Shown here in pieces: positions 25,114 to 34,578 of a stretch of 64,000 nucleotides of DNA. The notes under the pieces were generated by a model that saw nothing but the letters and a program-made list of their open reading frames with translations, did not search any database and was not told where the DNA came from. Every line of letters starts with the position of its first letter. Within the stretch, counting starts at the first letter, position 1. The DNA comes from an uncultured Bacteroidaceae bacterium (GTDB taxonomy: Bacteria > Bacteroidota > Bacteroidia > Bacteroidales > Bacteroidaceae). The stretch covers positions 1-64,000 of the forward strand of contig CAKRYD010000001.1 in the NCBI GenBank assembly GCA_934426255.1, given 5' to 3'. Both the position numbers and the translations under genes were made by a program.

Positions 25114-26517
25114 CTATGGCTCAGGTGCGAAAAGCGGATCCCATGCGGGCAGTTTTGTAGGCTTTTCCTTTGCCAATTGCAGTAACTTGTCTGAAACGTA
25201 TTTCTTTTCGATGACTAATCTGAAGACATACTCGGAGAACCATTTGTCTGACATGATGATGTGTCCCTTATATCCCGAGTCGGCACCCCAGCTGTTTTCC
25301 ACCATCCATTTGCGCGGCTTTCCGCTTTCGTCAAGGTCAACGGCCATTAATGTCATGGCGTGTGTCGAAGCACTGGCAAACGTGCGTATGCGGTCTTTCT
25401 TGTCCATTGGGAAGTCTGTGCCCAGCAAATCGGCGTAATTGTAGTTGCCGGGATCTGAATAACCGCGTTTGCTGTCAAGGTATTTACTGACATCGCAGCT
25501 CAAATACATCATGGTGCTGTCCTTGATAGACTTGATGGCCATGTCTTTAAGGTCTTCAATAGGCACATTGACAAAGGTCCAGTTCTCTCCATCGTAGGCG
25601 TGGCGGTCTAAGTCAATTTCATAAGTCTTGTAGAACTCGTGTGATGGGTCGTTCATGAACATCACATAGTTTCCTTTCAGGTCTTTCCCGATATATTCCT
25701 TATAAAAGTCCAGCGGTGTGTATTCCTTAGTGCTGACGGGCTTGCCTTTTGAGTCTGTGCGCGTCCATGTAAACTTCTCGGGCGGCATGCCGAAGCAACG
25801 CACCAGGATGGAATAGACGGTAGTCAGCATTTCCTGCTTCTTGGCCGCAACGGCAGCAGGCTTGTCACCGTTTGCTATCATGTCGCGCAGGGTCAATCCA
25901 TATTCACGCAGCTTTTCGCTGAGCTGCTTGCTGTAGGTCGATGTGCTGTTGCTGTTGAATGTTTCAGGCATGGCTGATGCAGGCACCACACCATACTTGG
26001 TTATCAGGTCGGCTACCCCTGTAAACTGGCCTCCGTCAGACAAGGGATTCTTGAAGAGCCACTCAACCAGACGGTCGTTCATGGGTTTCTTGCCGTTGTC
26101 AATGACTGCTTGCAGAAACAGGTTGGACTTTTCCAACTGGTCGTAGAAGAACACATAGTTCTGAGATAACTGGAAATCACCGAGGTCGTAACGCTGAATC
26201 ATCCTTGAGCGCAGGATGTTCAAGCCTGTAAAGAGCCAGCAACGCCCGCTGTTTTGCTGGTCTGTAATGCCTTTTGACTCAACCTTGTTCGAGAAGTATG
26301 TGCCACCGGGTATATCGTTCTGGGCAACCTTTGCCAAGGTGCGCAATCCGTTTACTGCAACAGCATTGGCAATGGCTTTGTCAGCCCCTTTCATTTCGGA
26401 CTTCTGTCGGAAGTCACGCAGCATCTCGGGAGTAATATCCTTGTTCTGAGCCGACAAAGAGGGGGCAAACATCAGCAGTCCTGCAAAAGCAGATAAGAAG
26501 GTCTTTGTTTTCTTCAT
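25114..26517 (-). CDS. C1-family aminopeptidase (bleomycin hydrolase/PepC type), secreted
   Basis: A 467-residue papain-fold peptidase. A signal peptide ends FAPSLSAQNKD with Gln at the predicted mature N-terminus, so unlike cytosolic PepC it should act in the periplasm or outside. Active-site residues are visible: Cys in QQNSGRCWLFTGLNIL, His in STHAMTLMAVDLDESG, and Asn in WMVENSWGADSGYKGHI. The family removes N-terminal amino acids from peptides, usually as a hexamer with the active sites inside. It is followed by a terminator and preceded by the CoA-transferase gene (18-bp gap), with which it may be co-transcribed. Confidence 0.9.
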   Translation of the reverse strand: MKKTKTFLSAFAGLLMFAPSLSAQNKDITPEMLRDFRQKSEMKGADKAIANAVAVNGLRTLAKVAQNDIPGGTYFSNKVESKGITDQQNSGRCWLFTGLNILRSRMIQRYDLGDFQLSQNYVFFYDQLEKSNLFLQAVIDNGKKPMNDRLVEWLFKNPLSDGGQFTGVADLITKYGVVPASAMPETFNSNSTSTYSKQLSEKLREYGLTLRDMIANGDKPAAVAAKKQEMLTTVYSILVRCFGMPPEKFTWTRTDSKGKPVSTKEYTPLDFYKEYIGKDLKGNYVMFMNDPSHEFYKTYEIDLDRHAYDGENWTFVNVPIEDLKDMAIKSIKDSTMMYLSCDVSKYLDSKRGYSDPGNYNYADLLGTDFPMDKKDRIRTFASASTHAMTLMAVDLDESGKPRKWMVENSWGADSGYKGHIIMSDKWFSEYVFRLVIEKKYVSDKLLQLAKEKPTKLPAWDPLFAPEP

Positions 26518-26535
26518 CCTAAGTGCTTCGAGGCT

Positions 26536-28050
26536 TTAATCCTTGATGTATTCGTTCCAATCAGTCAGGCGCATGTCGCCTTTGCGGCGGAACGTGTCGT
26601 GCATGGCAAAGGCAGCGGAAAGCACATGATGAACTTCTCCGCCATATTTGGCAGCTATCTTCAAGTAGTCGTTCAGTAATGGACGATAATCGGGATGTGC
26701 AATGGCAATCAGGCGCTTTGCACGTTCCATGTCACCAATGCCACGCAAATCGGCCACTCCATATTCGGTTACTACTGCACTAATGAAGTGGCTTGTATGG
26801 TCTACATGCGAACAGAACGGTACGATGGAACTGATCTTTCCATCCTTGGTTGTACTTCCACAGCTGAAAATGCTCAGGTATGCGTTGTTCGTAAAGTCGG
26901 CAGAGCCGCCTATGCCATTCATCATCCGTGTACCACTGATCTTAGTGGAGTTGACATGACCGTAGATATCTACCTCTATGGCAGTGTTCATGGCACATAC
27001 GCCGATACGCGATATTACTTCCGGGCAATTGGATATTTCACTCGGGCGGATGACGAGGTGTTTTTTGAAGAAGTCGATATTGGCATAAATCTTTTGCAGG
27101 GCTTCGTCCGTAATGGTCAGGGAGCAGGTTGAGGCACCTGTCACACGTCCGCTAAGCAAAAGGTCGACAGCTGCGTTTTGCAGCACCTCGGTATATATGC
27201 CGAAGTCGGGTATTTCCTTGCATGAGCCCATGGCACCCAATACGGCATTGGCTGTTGAACCCACACCGGATTGCATGTTGAGGAAAGACTTCGGAATAAG
27301 CCCTTTGCGCAGATTGTCAAGGAGAAAGTCGGCAACGTTTTGTCCGATGCAGTCTGTTGTTTCGCTGGGTGCAGTGAAAGCGCGGGCCTCGTCGGCCAGG
27401 TCACACTCTACAATGCCGCGAATCTTTTCTGCAGGTACTTCAATATAGGGTTTGCCTATGCGATCCATCGGGCCTGTAACGTCTACCGGGCGACGATAGG
27501 GCGGCTGTTCTATTTCATAGATGTCATGCATGCCACGCATCTTGCCTGCGTGGTGCAAGTTATACTCCAGAACGATTCCTTTCTTGGCCATACGGCAAAT
27601 TGTCGGCGAGATGCCGCCTGCGGCAGTCAGATATAGCTGTGCCATGTCACCGATGATATCTATGTCGCTGACTTCTATGATGGCCCAATCCACATTTCCC
27701 AGATTGCCATCGCGCAACTGTGTGGCCATGTTGGAGAGGTTCATATCCTGATAAGCCAGTTCTCCGGCATTGACGTGGCTGCGGAAGTCCTTGTTCGTTG
27801 TGTAAGGGGCACGGTATGCTATGGCCTGTGCGTTAGTCAGGTCTCCGTCGCAACTCTGTCCTGTTGATGCACCGGTATAGACGTTGATTTTAAAGGGGCG
27901 TCCGGCCTCATGTTCGCGCAAGGCTTTTTGGGCAATGGCGTGAGGCACCATCTTGGGCACACCGGCGGGTGTAAAGCCGCTCAGACCTACATTGTCGCCG
28001 TTTTGTACTAATTCTGCGGCTTCTTGAGCCGTGATTCTATTTAATTCCAT
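26536..28050 (-). CDS. Acetyl-CoA hydrolase/succinate CoA-transferase
   Basis: A 504-residue class I CoA-transferase of the acetyl-CoA hydrolase/transferase family. The catalytic Glu is expected in FGIYTEVLQNA (about residue 285); the CoA-site segments include NGIGGSADFTNN. Homologues exchange CoA between succinate and acetate or propionate. In Bacteroidales such enzymes work in the succinate-propionate branch of fermentation, which fits this organism, but the exact acyl acceptor is not readable. A -7 box lies at 28077-28084. Confidence 0.88.
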   Translation of the reverse strand: MELNRITAQEAAELVQNGDNVGLSGFTPAGVPKMVPHAIAQKALREHEAGRPFKINVYTGASTGQSCDGDLTNAQAIAYRAPYTTNKDFRSHVNAGELAYQDMNLSNMATQLRDGNLGNVDWAIIEVSDIDIIGDMAQLYLTAAGGISPTICRMAKKGIVLEYNLHHAGKMRGMHDIYEIEQPPYRRPVDVTGPMDRIGKPYIEVPAEKIRGIVECDLADEARAFTAPSETTDCIGQNVADFLLDNLRKGLIPKSFLNMQSGVGSTANAVLGAMGSCKEIPDFGIYTEVLQNAAVDLLLSGRVTGASTCSLTITDEALQKIYANIDFFKKHLVIRPSEISNCPEVISRIGVCAMNTAIEVDIYGHVNSTKISGTRMMNGIGGSADFTNNAYLSIFSCGSTTKDGKISSIVPFCSHVDHTSHFISAVVTEYGVADLRGIGDMERAKRLIAIAHPDYRPLLNDYLKIAAKYGGEVHHVLSAAFAMHDTFRRKGDMRLTDWNEYIKD

Positions 28051-28076
28051 CTTTGTTTAGTTTTCTTTTCCAGCTG

Positions 28077-28084
28077 CAAAAGTA
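28077..28084 (-). promoter_or_regulatory. -7 box (TACTTTTG) for the CoA-transferase gene
   Basis: TAnnTTTG match 26 bp upstream of the ATG at 28050. Confidence 0.55.
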
Positions 28085-28127
28085 CCCAAAAGTAGCGGGA
28101 AATATGTCTTTTGCGAGGTTTTTTGCA

Positions 28128-29525
28128 TTAGAAGAGGAATAGTTTTTCAAGCCAATAGGTCACCATACCGGCAAAGAAGCCCAGTAGGGCCAACCAGCTG
28201 TAGTGCTTCAGGTACCATCCGAATGTCAGTTTTTCCAGTCCCATTACCACTACACCTGCGGCGCTTCCTATGATAAGGATGCTGCCTCCTGTGCCGGCAC
28301 AGAATGCCAGAAGTTGCCAGAACGTGCCGTCGACCATCAGGCTTTCGAGTTCGGGGTTGGCCAATGCCTGGGCAGGAGTTGCTATATCATACATACCCAT
28401 GCACGAGGCTACGAGCGGCACATTGTCGACAATCGAAGATGCAACACCTATGACTCCCGTGACGATGTATGCGTTTCCGCCCGACCATTTTTCCAGGTTT
28501 TGTCCGAGAGCTGCCAGTACTCCTGTCTCCTGCAATGCACCGACAGCCATCAATATTCCCAGGAAGAACAATATCGTTGACAGGTCTATGCGTTTCATGA
28601 TGCTGCTGACGCGATTGGGGTGAGCCTCATCTTCGTGGTGGCGATAGAACACTTCGGTCATTATCCAGAGCAGTGAAAGCACGAGAATGATGCCCATAAA
28701 GGGAGGCAGTCCCGTGAGGCTGCGGAATATAGGCACGAACACCAGGCCCACGACTCCGACATAGAACACGGCCCGACGCTGTCCTTTTGAAAAGTCGTAG
28801 TCGTCTTGTTCGGTTTCATTGCTTTCTGGCTCAGGCACTTCTCCTTTCAGCAGATGCTGAAGTATGAGCAAGGGTACGAGCACGGAAATCAGTGAGGGCA
28901 GCAGCAGTTCCTTGATGACGCCTATCGAAGTGATGTTACCTTTTATCCAAAGCATGATGGTTGTCACGTCGCCTATCGGCGAGAATGCTCCACCGGCATT
29001 GGCGGCAATGATGACCATGCCGGCATACGACATCCTGAGTTTTGTGTCTTGCACCAGCTTGCGCAGCACCATCACCATCACGATTGACGTAGTCAGGTTG
29101 TCAAGGACGGCCGACAAGAAGAATGTCATAAAGGTGATTCGCCACAGCAATGCCCGTTGGCTCTTGGTTCTTACCTTCTCTCTTACGAAGTTGAAGCCGC
29201 CGTTTGCATCGACCACTTCTACGATGGTCATGGCTCCCATCAGGAAGAAGATGATTTCGCTCGCGTCACCGATGTGTCCGATGAACAGTTTGTTCAACAC
29301 ATACGTTACGGCAGTGGCAGCACCACCTTCGCCCAGTGCTTTCTGCCATTCCGAAAAGTCGGGGCCGTGAAGTGCCGGGACATATGTGCCGCATTCCGAC
29401 ATGTAGAGCACCCAGCAGACTACACTCAGCAACAATGCCACGGCCGTTTTGTTTACTTTCAGGCTACTTTCCAAGGTTATCATCAAATAGCCCAATAAAA
29501 AAATCACTACTATGAAAGTCGTCAT
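28128..29525 (-). CDS. nhaD: NhaD-type sodium/proton antiporter
   Basis: A 465-residue inner-membrane protein with about eleven hydrophobic helices. It fits the NhaD family of the ion-transporter superfamily, which exports Na+ in exchange for protons. Typical segments are IIAANAGGAFSPIGDVTT with its membrane Asp, SIVDNVPLVASCMGMYD, and LAFCAGTGGSILIIGSAAGV. The family helps in Na+ and pH homeostasis. A -7 box at 29577-29584 gives it its own promoter; the CoA-transferase lies downstream on the same strand. Confidence 0.88.
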   Translation of the reverse strand: MTTFIVVIFLLGYLMITLESSLKVNKTAVALLLSVVCWVLYMSECGTYVPALHGPDFSEWQKALGEGGAATAVTYVLNKLFIGHIGDASEIIFFLMGAMTIVEVVDANGGFNFVREKVRTKSQRALLWRITFMTFFLSAVLDNLTTSIVMVMVLRKLVQDTKLRMSYAGMVIIAANAGGAFSPIGDVTTIMLWIKGNITSIGVIKELLLPSLISVLVPLLILQHLLKGEVPEPESNETEQDDYDFSKGQRRAVFYVGVVGLVFVPIFRSLTGLPPFMGIILVLSLLWIMTEVFYRHHEDEAHPNRVSSIMKRIDLSTILFFLGILMAVGALQETGVLAALGQNLEKWSGGNAYIVTGVIGVASSIVDNVPLVASCMGMYDIATPAQALANPELESLMVDGTFWQLLAFCAGTGGSILIIGSAAGVVVMGLEKLTFGWYLKHYSWLALLGFFAGMVTYWLEKLFLF

Positions 29526-29576
29526 TGTTTAATAATGGATGATGTAAGTTTGTAGTTATGGTTGTATTATATCTAA

Positions 29577-29584
29577 CAAAATTA
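29577..29584 (-). promoter_or_regulatory. -7 box (TAATTTTG) for nhaD
   Basis: TAnnTTTG match 51 bp upstream of the ATG at 29525. Confidence 0.55.
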
Positions 29585-29745
29585 CAGCTTTTCTGCTGCA
29601 TGCACCAAGCGTAGCTCTTGGGCTCTGTTTATTTTATGCTGCACAGCATAAAAACGCGTTGCTTTTTTTTACCTGCACTTTCCAAAAGTGTTAGGGCAAA
29701 GTTGTCATTCCGTTGCTGCAGCTATACCTTATATAATATGTAAAA

Positions 29746-29776
29746 AAGCGGGCATGTCGATATGACACGCCCGCTT
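29746..29776 (-). terminator. Terminator of the 1440-residue protein gene
   Basis: AAGCGGGC pairs with GCCCGCTT across a bulged stem; a T-tract follows on the minus strand. It lies 28 bp past the stop at 29804. Confidence 0.8.
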
Positions 29777-29803
29777 CTTGTTGTTAGTATAACCTATATC
29801 AGA

Positions 29804-32800
29804 TTACTTTATGGCAACTTTTTTCTTGCCGATGATATAGATTCCTTTCTTCAGGCTCTTGCCTGCTTCAGTAGCCTTTACGTTACGTTTGATCAGTTTG
29901 CCGTCGATGGTGTAGACGTTAACCTTGTCGGTGGGTCTCAGCACTACGGTGTTCTTGATGCCTGTGATGCTTTCACCGGTTTCGATAACGAGGTCTGCTT
30001 CACCTTCTTCGTTTACAACTTGCTGTGGGATGATGTAACCTTCGCGTCCGCTGATGCCTGCATTCTTTTCAGAAGCTTTCAGTTGTGAGTTGACGAAGAT
30101 ACCCATACCTGGCTTGGCTATGGTTTCGCCTTGCAGTGTTCCTACCAGACCGTTTGCCACGATGGCCGATGTGTCGGTAACCGTTTCGGGAATGAGGAAC
30201 TGGATGCCTTGCTGCTCAGAGCCGTCGCCGAACTGGGTGTAGTCACCGACTTCAATGATGAACGGTTCACCTGCTGCAAATTCTTTCTTTAACTTCAGCT
30301 CGAGACGTGTTCCTTCCTCGCTTGTTGTCAAAGCTTTCACGGCATAGGTCTTGACAGTTCCTTCGTTGATGTCCATCAGTGAAATGCCTTCTTTCAGTTC
30401 AAACGGCAGTGTCATCACCTTGAGACTGTTGTTCTGGTAAACTGTGATGTCCATGGAAGCTTCCTTGTCTGTGATGGGCACAAACTTGAAGGCTTGCTGG
30501 TTGTCACCGTTGCTTGCCCAGTTCAGGATGGTGTTGGTGCTGCCATCAGTCTTGAAGCTGTTGAAGTACTGGTTGGGAGCATCGGCTTGCTGAACCTTGA
30601 ACATACCATTTCCGAAGTAATAGATGTTGTAAGGTGCCTTTTCGTGCTGCATCAACGGGCTTGCGTCACCGCCTTGTCCGCGATACTTGCCCATGTACTG
30701 GCCTGTACCAAGACTTTGGATGGCATATTGGCCTTCCGAGCCTTCGATCGGAACAAAGCGCCATACTGCATAAGGATCTGTTTCAGGAGCCTTTGTGTCT
30801 ATTGGGTATCCACCGATGAAGAGCTTGCCGCCTACATTGAGACTGCCGAGGAAGATAGGCTGGTTCTGTGCGAATTCACGTGTAGAACCCGAGATGAATG
30901 TGTACCATTGGTTGGGGACAATCTGTCCTACGTGTGTCATGAAGGTCTTGTAGGCGTCGTTCATCTTGGCAACGGCTGCATCTACAGTGGCTCTGGTTGG
31001 CTGCACGGGGTCAACGCTGGCCTTGGCTTCTTTTACTGCGGTGGCAAAGGCGTCGATGGCTTCCTGGCTGTCAACGAAACCGAGTGCCTTGCTTTCGTCA
31101 ACTACAGAGTTGGCTACGTTTTCGGTATATCTCTTGTAGAGTTGAGCCAGTTCGGTAGTGTCGGCATAGAGACTCAGTACAAGGTCGATGGCAGAGCGCA
31201 GGGCTGTCTGCTTGTCATTGTTGAGTACGGTTTCTTTTGCAGTGGCATTGGCATCATCGATGAGTGCTTTCATGGCATCCACTGCCTTGTGCAGGTCTTC
31301 GTTGTAGTTATATTGTACGCGTTGCGGGTCGAGTCCGTTGTACATCTGCCAGCAGGCAACGTTCCATGTGATACCTGTCACGTCGGGGTTGGCAAAGGTA
31401 CGTTTGACGCCGTTCAATGCGGAGTTCTTGATGACGAAGCGTACATATTTGTATTCACCGCCCAGCTGTAGTACCGGTGAGGTATACTTGGCTCCGGGTT
31501 CTGCTCCGGGGAATCCTTCGGTCAGTTCGGTTACTTTGGTCCATTGGTCTATATTGGCCTGGTCGGGATCTGCACCGAGTTCGTCGTCGTTGGTTACGTA
31601 TACTTCGATGTCGGTGGGGTTGTCTACATAGGTAGTTCCCGTACGTCCGATGTATTCAAACCAGAAGTTGCTGACCGGTTGGTTAAGCTTCACTTGCAGA
31701 TTGTGGTAACCATAGCCCGTGTAAGGTGCCCCGGCGTTGGCCAAAGCCTGCATCCACTCTTCCGGTGTTATGGCTGCATTCTCCATATCAGTCAGGAAGA
31801 ATGAGTGGTAGTTGTAGTTGTAGTGGGTTTCAGGCGACAGGAGGTGCTCAAAGCTTGAGTCATTGTTTGGCATACCTTCGCCGTTGTTGCTGCTGAACTG
31901 TGAGGCATCGGTAATCAATACCTGCTTGGAGCCGAGTGCTTCTGTATAGGTGCTTTGGGCTTCGCTGACAGTGTTGACCAGTTCCGTATAGAGTGAGTCG
32001 CGGTTCACATAGAGAGCATCTACGGCCTTGATAGCTGCATTGAGGGCTTCGATGTCGGCTTCGGTGACGGTGTTGTTCTTCACTTTTTCTTCACCGGCTG
32101 TCATGAGTTGCAGCATGTTGTCACCGGCAGCTTTCATGTCGGGCACTGCTGTGTATTCCGATGTTTCGGTATAGTCGGGCTTGTAGAGTTGCAGTTCGCT
32201 CAGGTTAAATGTGATACCTGTGCTGAAAGGATTCATGAATGTGCGCTCCGAATGCTTGCCCTGGTGGGTGGTGTGGCGTACGACGAGACGTACATACTTG
32301 TAGGCCTGGTCGAATGTGAGCAGCGGAGAAGTATATTTGGCTGCCCTTACGTCTTCGGGGAATCCTTCGGTGAGGTCGGTCACGTGCACCCACTTCGTTG
32401 AGTCGGCTGCGGCTGTGCTTGCACCGAGTTCGTCGTCATTGGTCACATAGATACCTATGTTGTTGGGGTTATCGTGGAAGTCTGTATCTGTCAGACCCGT
32501 ATATCTGAAGAAGAGCTTGTCTACAGGTTCGCTGAGAGCTATCTGCAGGTTGTGGTAACCTACGCCTTCTCCCAACTCTGATTTCATGACAGTTGCATCC
32601 CAGATAGAGTGGAAGATGGTGCTGATATCGCCGTCAATCAGGTTGGAGTATACACCGTCCTGAAGGGCATTGGATGATATCTGGTTGCCGTCAGTGATGA
32701 GTTTGGGATAGTCGAATATCTTGTCTTTGGCTGTCTGTGCCGATGCAAGGCTCACTTTCATCCTGTCGTTGAGGGCACGTTGCGGGCCTGCGTTGACAAG

Positions 32801-34126
32801 GCTGTCAATGAGTTGCTGGTCGGTTACCTTGAAGATGAGCCATGCTGATGCACCTCCGGCACCGCCGTTCCAGGTGCATATCTTGCCGCTGACGCCTACA
32901 CCGCTCTGGTGATCCTTGGTGTGATAGGCCTGTTCGTTGGCTTTGTTGGCGATGTTCCACTGCACGCTGCCTTTCAGATAGGTGAAAGTCTGCGGTGTGG
33001 TCTGCTCTTTCGACATGGGCACTATGACGCTTGTGCCCTCTTTGGTATTGATGTATTCACCTGTAGCCACGTTTTGTACAGAGTATTCTCCTTCGGCCAA
33101 TTGGGTCACTTTGAAAAGCTGCGATGGGTCTTTGGCGTCATAGTTGCCCCAGGCCAGATTGTGTTCGGTGTCTACGGTCATGGCTTTGTCTACTCCCTGT
33201 ATGGTCTTGTAGGCATCATAACCACTGACAAAGCGGTAGTAGCCATCGGTTACCTTGATATAGGCATCCTTGATGTTGTCGTAGGCAGTCTTTAGCTGCT
33301 CATAGTATTTTGCATACTCTTCATCAACGTCGGCTCCGTTGGCATAGTAGTCGTCTGCGTCGGTAAAGATGTTTTCGTATGCCTTTACCTGCTCTTCGGG
33401 ATAGTAGCCCGGTTCGGTACCAATGGTAAATGTGTTGCCGTCGGCCTTGATTTCGTCGAGCAAAGCTCCCAGTTTTGCCTTTGAGCTTTGGTCATAGGCT
33501 GTGCGATAGAAGTTCCATACGATGATGTCAGTGGCAGGACCGTAATAGGTGTAGCCATAGTTCCAGAAGGGTCCGAAGTGGAGTTTCGTGTCACCGTTGT
33601 AGTGGGTGAGCACTCCCGTTTCATTGTCAACGAGGCCTGTACTCTGCCATTGTGCATGCGGCTCATAGTTGTCAAGTGCGCCTTCAACCTCAAAGCTCGT
33701 AGCCTCGGCTATGTTGTCAACGAGGAATGTCTGCAGCCCGTTCTCTACTCCCTGTACGTATTTTTTGGTGTCCTTGTGCTGCAGGTAGTAGGACGGAACC
33801 CCTTCGTGTTGCTCGGGAGCCTCCACTACAATGTAGATGTTGTCTGAGCTCAATGCTGCCATCGAGCAGTCGAGCTGGTGGGTGTCGGCACTACGGTTGT
33901 AGTTGTCGGGTACGCCTTGCAGGAAGCAGATGGTCAGGTCGGTGACCACCGAGCTGTACTGGAAGTCCCATGTGCCGCTCGCGTTTTGGAGCAGGATTTC
34001 ATCGCCTGCTTTCAGCTCGCTCCATGGGATTCGGTCGCCTTTCACCAAGGTTCCCGATGCGTCCTGAGCCATCATCGGTACAAGCCCGAGAAGCATCAGT
34101 GCGAATAAAGATAAAAATCTTCTCAT
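29804..34126 (-). CDS. Large secreted modular protein with duplicated discoidin-like modules and T9SS-like tail
   Basis: A 1440-residue exported protein of unknown function. The signal peptide ends MMAQDASG (mature Gln). Ricin-like beta-trefoil segments are suggested around residues 280-435 and 1090-1235 by repeats of FxxxxLxxGxYxIQ-type spacing. Two modules of about 125 residues are clear duplicates (about 525-650 and 820-945): both contain GYHNLQ, then IYVTNDDELGA or VYVTNDDELGA, LTEGFP and YKYVRxV, and resemble F5/8 type C/discoidin carbohydrate-binding folds. Helical spacer segments follow each. The C-terminus (YTIDGKLIKRNVK...GIYIIGKKKVAIK) matches the pattern of a T9SS type A sorting tail. 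I infer a surface or secreted glycan-binding or adhesion protein. No catalytic domain is recognised. Strong promoter and terminator frame it as a single gene. Confidence 0.75.
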   Translation of the reverse strand: MRRFLSLFALMLLGLVPMMAQDASGTLVKGDRIPWSELKAGDEILLQNASGTWDFQYSSVVTDLTICFLQGVPDNYNRSADTHQLDCSMAALSSDNIYIVVEAPEQHEGVPSYYLQHKDTKKYVQGVENGLQTFLVDNIAEATSFEVEGALDNYEPHAQWQSTGLVDNETGVLTHYNGDTKLHFGPFWNYGYTYYGPATDIIVWNFYRTAYDQSSKAKLGALLDEIKADGNTFTIGTEPGYYPEEQVKAYENIFTDADDYYANGADVDEEYAKYYEQLKTAYDNIKDAYIKVTDGYYRFVSGYDAYKTIQGVDKAMTVDTEHNLAWGNYDAKDPSQLFKVTQLAEGEYSVQNVATGEYINTKEGTSVIVPMSKEQTTPQTFTYLKGSVQWNIANKANEQAYHTKDHQSGVGVSGKICTWNGGAGGASAWLIFKVTDQQLIDSLVNAGPQRALNDRMKVSLASAQTAKDKIFDYPKLITDGNQISSNALQDGVYSNLIDGDISTIFHSIWDATVMKSELGEGVGYHNLQIALSEPVDKLFFRYTGLTDTDFHDNPNNIGIYVTNDDELGASTAAADSTKWVHVTDLTEGFPEDVRAAKYTSPLLTFDQAYKYVRLVVRHTTHQGKHSERTFMNPFSTGITFNLSELQLYKPDYTETSEYTAVPDMKAAGDNMLQLMTAGEEKVKNNTVTEADIEALNAAIKAVDALYVNRDSLYTELVNTVSEAQSTYTEALGSKQVLITDASQFSSNNGEGMPNNDSSFEHLLSPETHYNYNYHSFFLTDMENAAITPEEWMQALANAGAPYTGYGYHNLQVKLNQPVSNFWFEYIGRTGTTYVDNPTDIEVYVTNDDELGADPDQANIDQWTKVTELTEGFPGAEPGAKYTSPVLQLGGEYKYVRFVIKNSALNGVKRTFANPDVTGITWNVACWQMYNGLDPQRVQYNYNEDLHKAVDAMKALIDDANATAKETVLNNDKQTALRSAIDLVLSLYADTTELAQLYKRYTENVANSVVDESKALGFVDSQEAIDAFATAVKEAKASVDPVQPTRATVDAAVAKMNDAYKTFMTHVGQIVPNQWYTFISGSTREFAQNQPIFLGSLNVGGKLFIGGYPIDTKAPETDPYAVWRFVPIEGSEGQYAIQSLGTGQYMGKYRGQGGDASPLMQHEKAPYNIYYFGNGMFKVQQADAPNQYFNSFKTDGSTNTILNWASNGDNQQAFKFVPITDKEASMDITVYQNNSLKVMTLPFELKEGISLMDINEGTVKTYAVKALTTSEEGTRLELKLKKEFAAGEPFIIEVGDYTQFGDGSEQQGIQFLIPETVTDTSAIVANGLVGTLQGETIAKPGMGIFVNSQLKASEKNAGISGREGYIIPQQVVNEEGEADLVIETGESITGIKNTVVLRPTDKVNVYTIDGKLIKRNVKATEAGKSLKKGIYIIGKKKVAIK

Positions 34127-34171
34127 GTTGTATGGTTTTAGTTAAACAATAAAGTGAATGTTTTATGGCTC

Positions 34172-34202
34172 CAAAATTAGGCATTTATTTTGTAACTGCA
34201 AA
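34172..34202 (-). promoter_or_regulatory. Promoter of the 1440-residue protein gene (TTTG-N19-TAATTTTG)
   Basis: Minus strand: TTTG (plus 34199-34202) and TAATTTTG (plus 34172-34179) separated by 19 bp, the best consensus match in the window together with that of tRNA-Gln. The ATG is 45 bp downstream. Confidence 0.8.
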
Positions 34203-34389
34203 TTTTTTGTCACTCTTTTGTGTACAGCACGTAACATTTAATCATTTTGTCTGCATATTGCGCAATATACTATACAAAAGCAAAGGTGTATACATTGTAT
34301 TGTGACATTATGCAACTATAACGAGTGGAAATGCGACAATTTGTCATTTTACATTGCTCTTTGCCGGCTTTGATGTGCCCTACCTGAAT

Positions 34390-34570
34390 TTGCGATATGG
34401 CAGGTTGCAGGTTGTTTCCTGTACAGACCACAATGTGTTTCGTGTACATGAAACAGGTCGTTTCCTGTACATATCACAGGTTGTTTCCTGTACAGAGAAC
34501 AATGTGTTTCCTGTACATGAAACACTCTGCAATCTGCGGCATCGTTGCCTGCAATGTGCCGCATTGCAGG
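34390..34570. repeat. Array C: 23-bp tandem palindromes (TTTC-N-TGTACA)
   Basis: TGTACA centres fall at 34422.5, 34445.5, 34468.5, 34491.5 and 34514.5: five units at an exact 23-bp period. The full palindrome is TTTCNTGTACATGAAA, with alternating complete and half arms. Right-flank units have TGCAAT at 34528 and 34550 (22 bp apart) and the palindromic GCCGCATTGCAGG; left-flank units have GGTTGCAG. The array lies between the end of the EEP-family gene and the promoter of the next gene. Confidence 0.85.
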
Positions 34571-34578
34571 TGGGACTG

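Larger units (their letters stand above)
34127..34578. other. Gene-free region with promoter and 23-bp palindrome array
   Basis: 452 bp between two minus-strand genes. It holds the promoter of the 1440-residue protein gene (34172-34202) and array C (34390-34570). No gene is supported; open frames in the array are repeat artefacts. Confidence 0.7.

Noticed and set aside
30494..31471. A 325-residue Cys/Val-rich open frame on the plus strand
   Set aside because: It is antisense to the 1440-residue protein gene, whose duplicated domains and tail give strong coding evidence; its own sequence has no domain.
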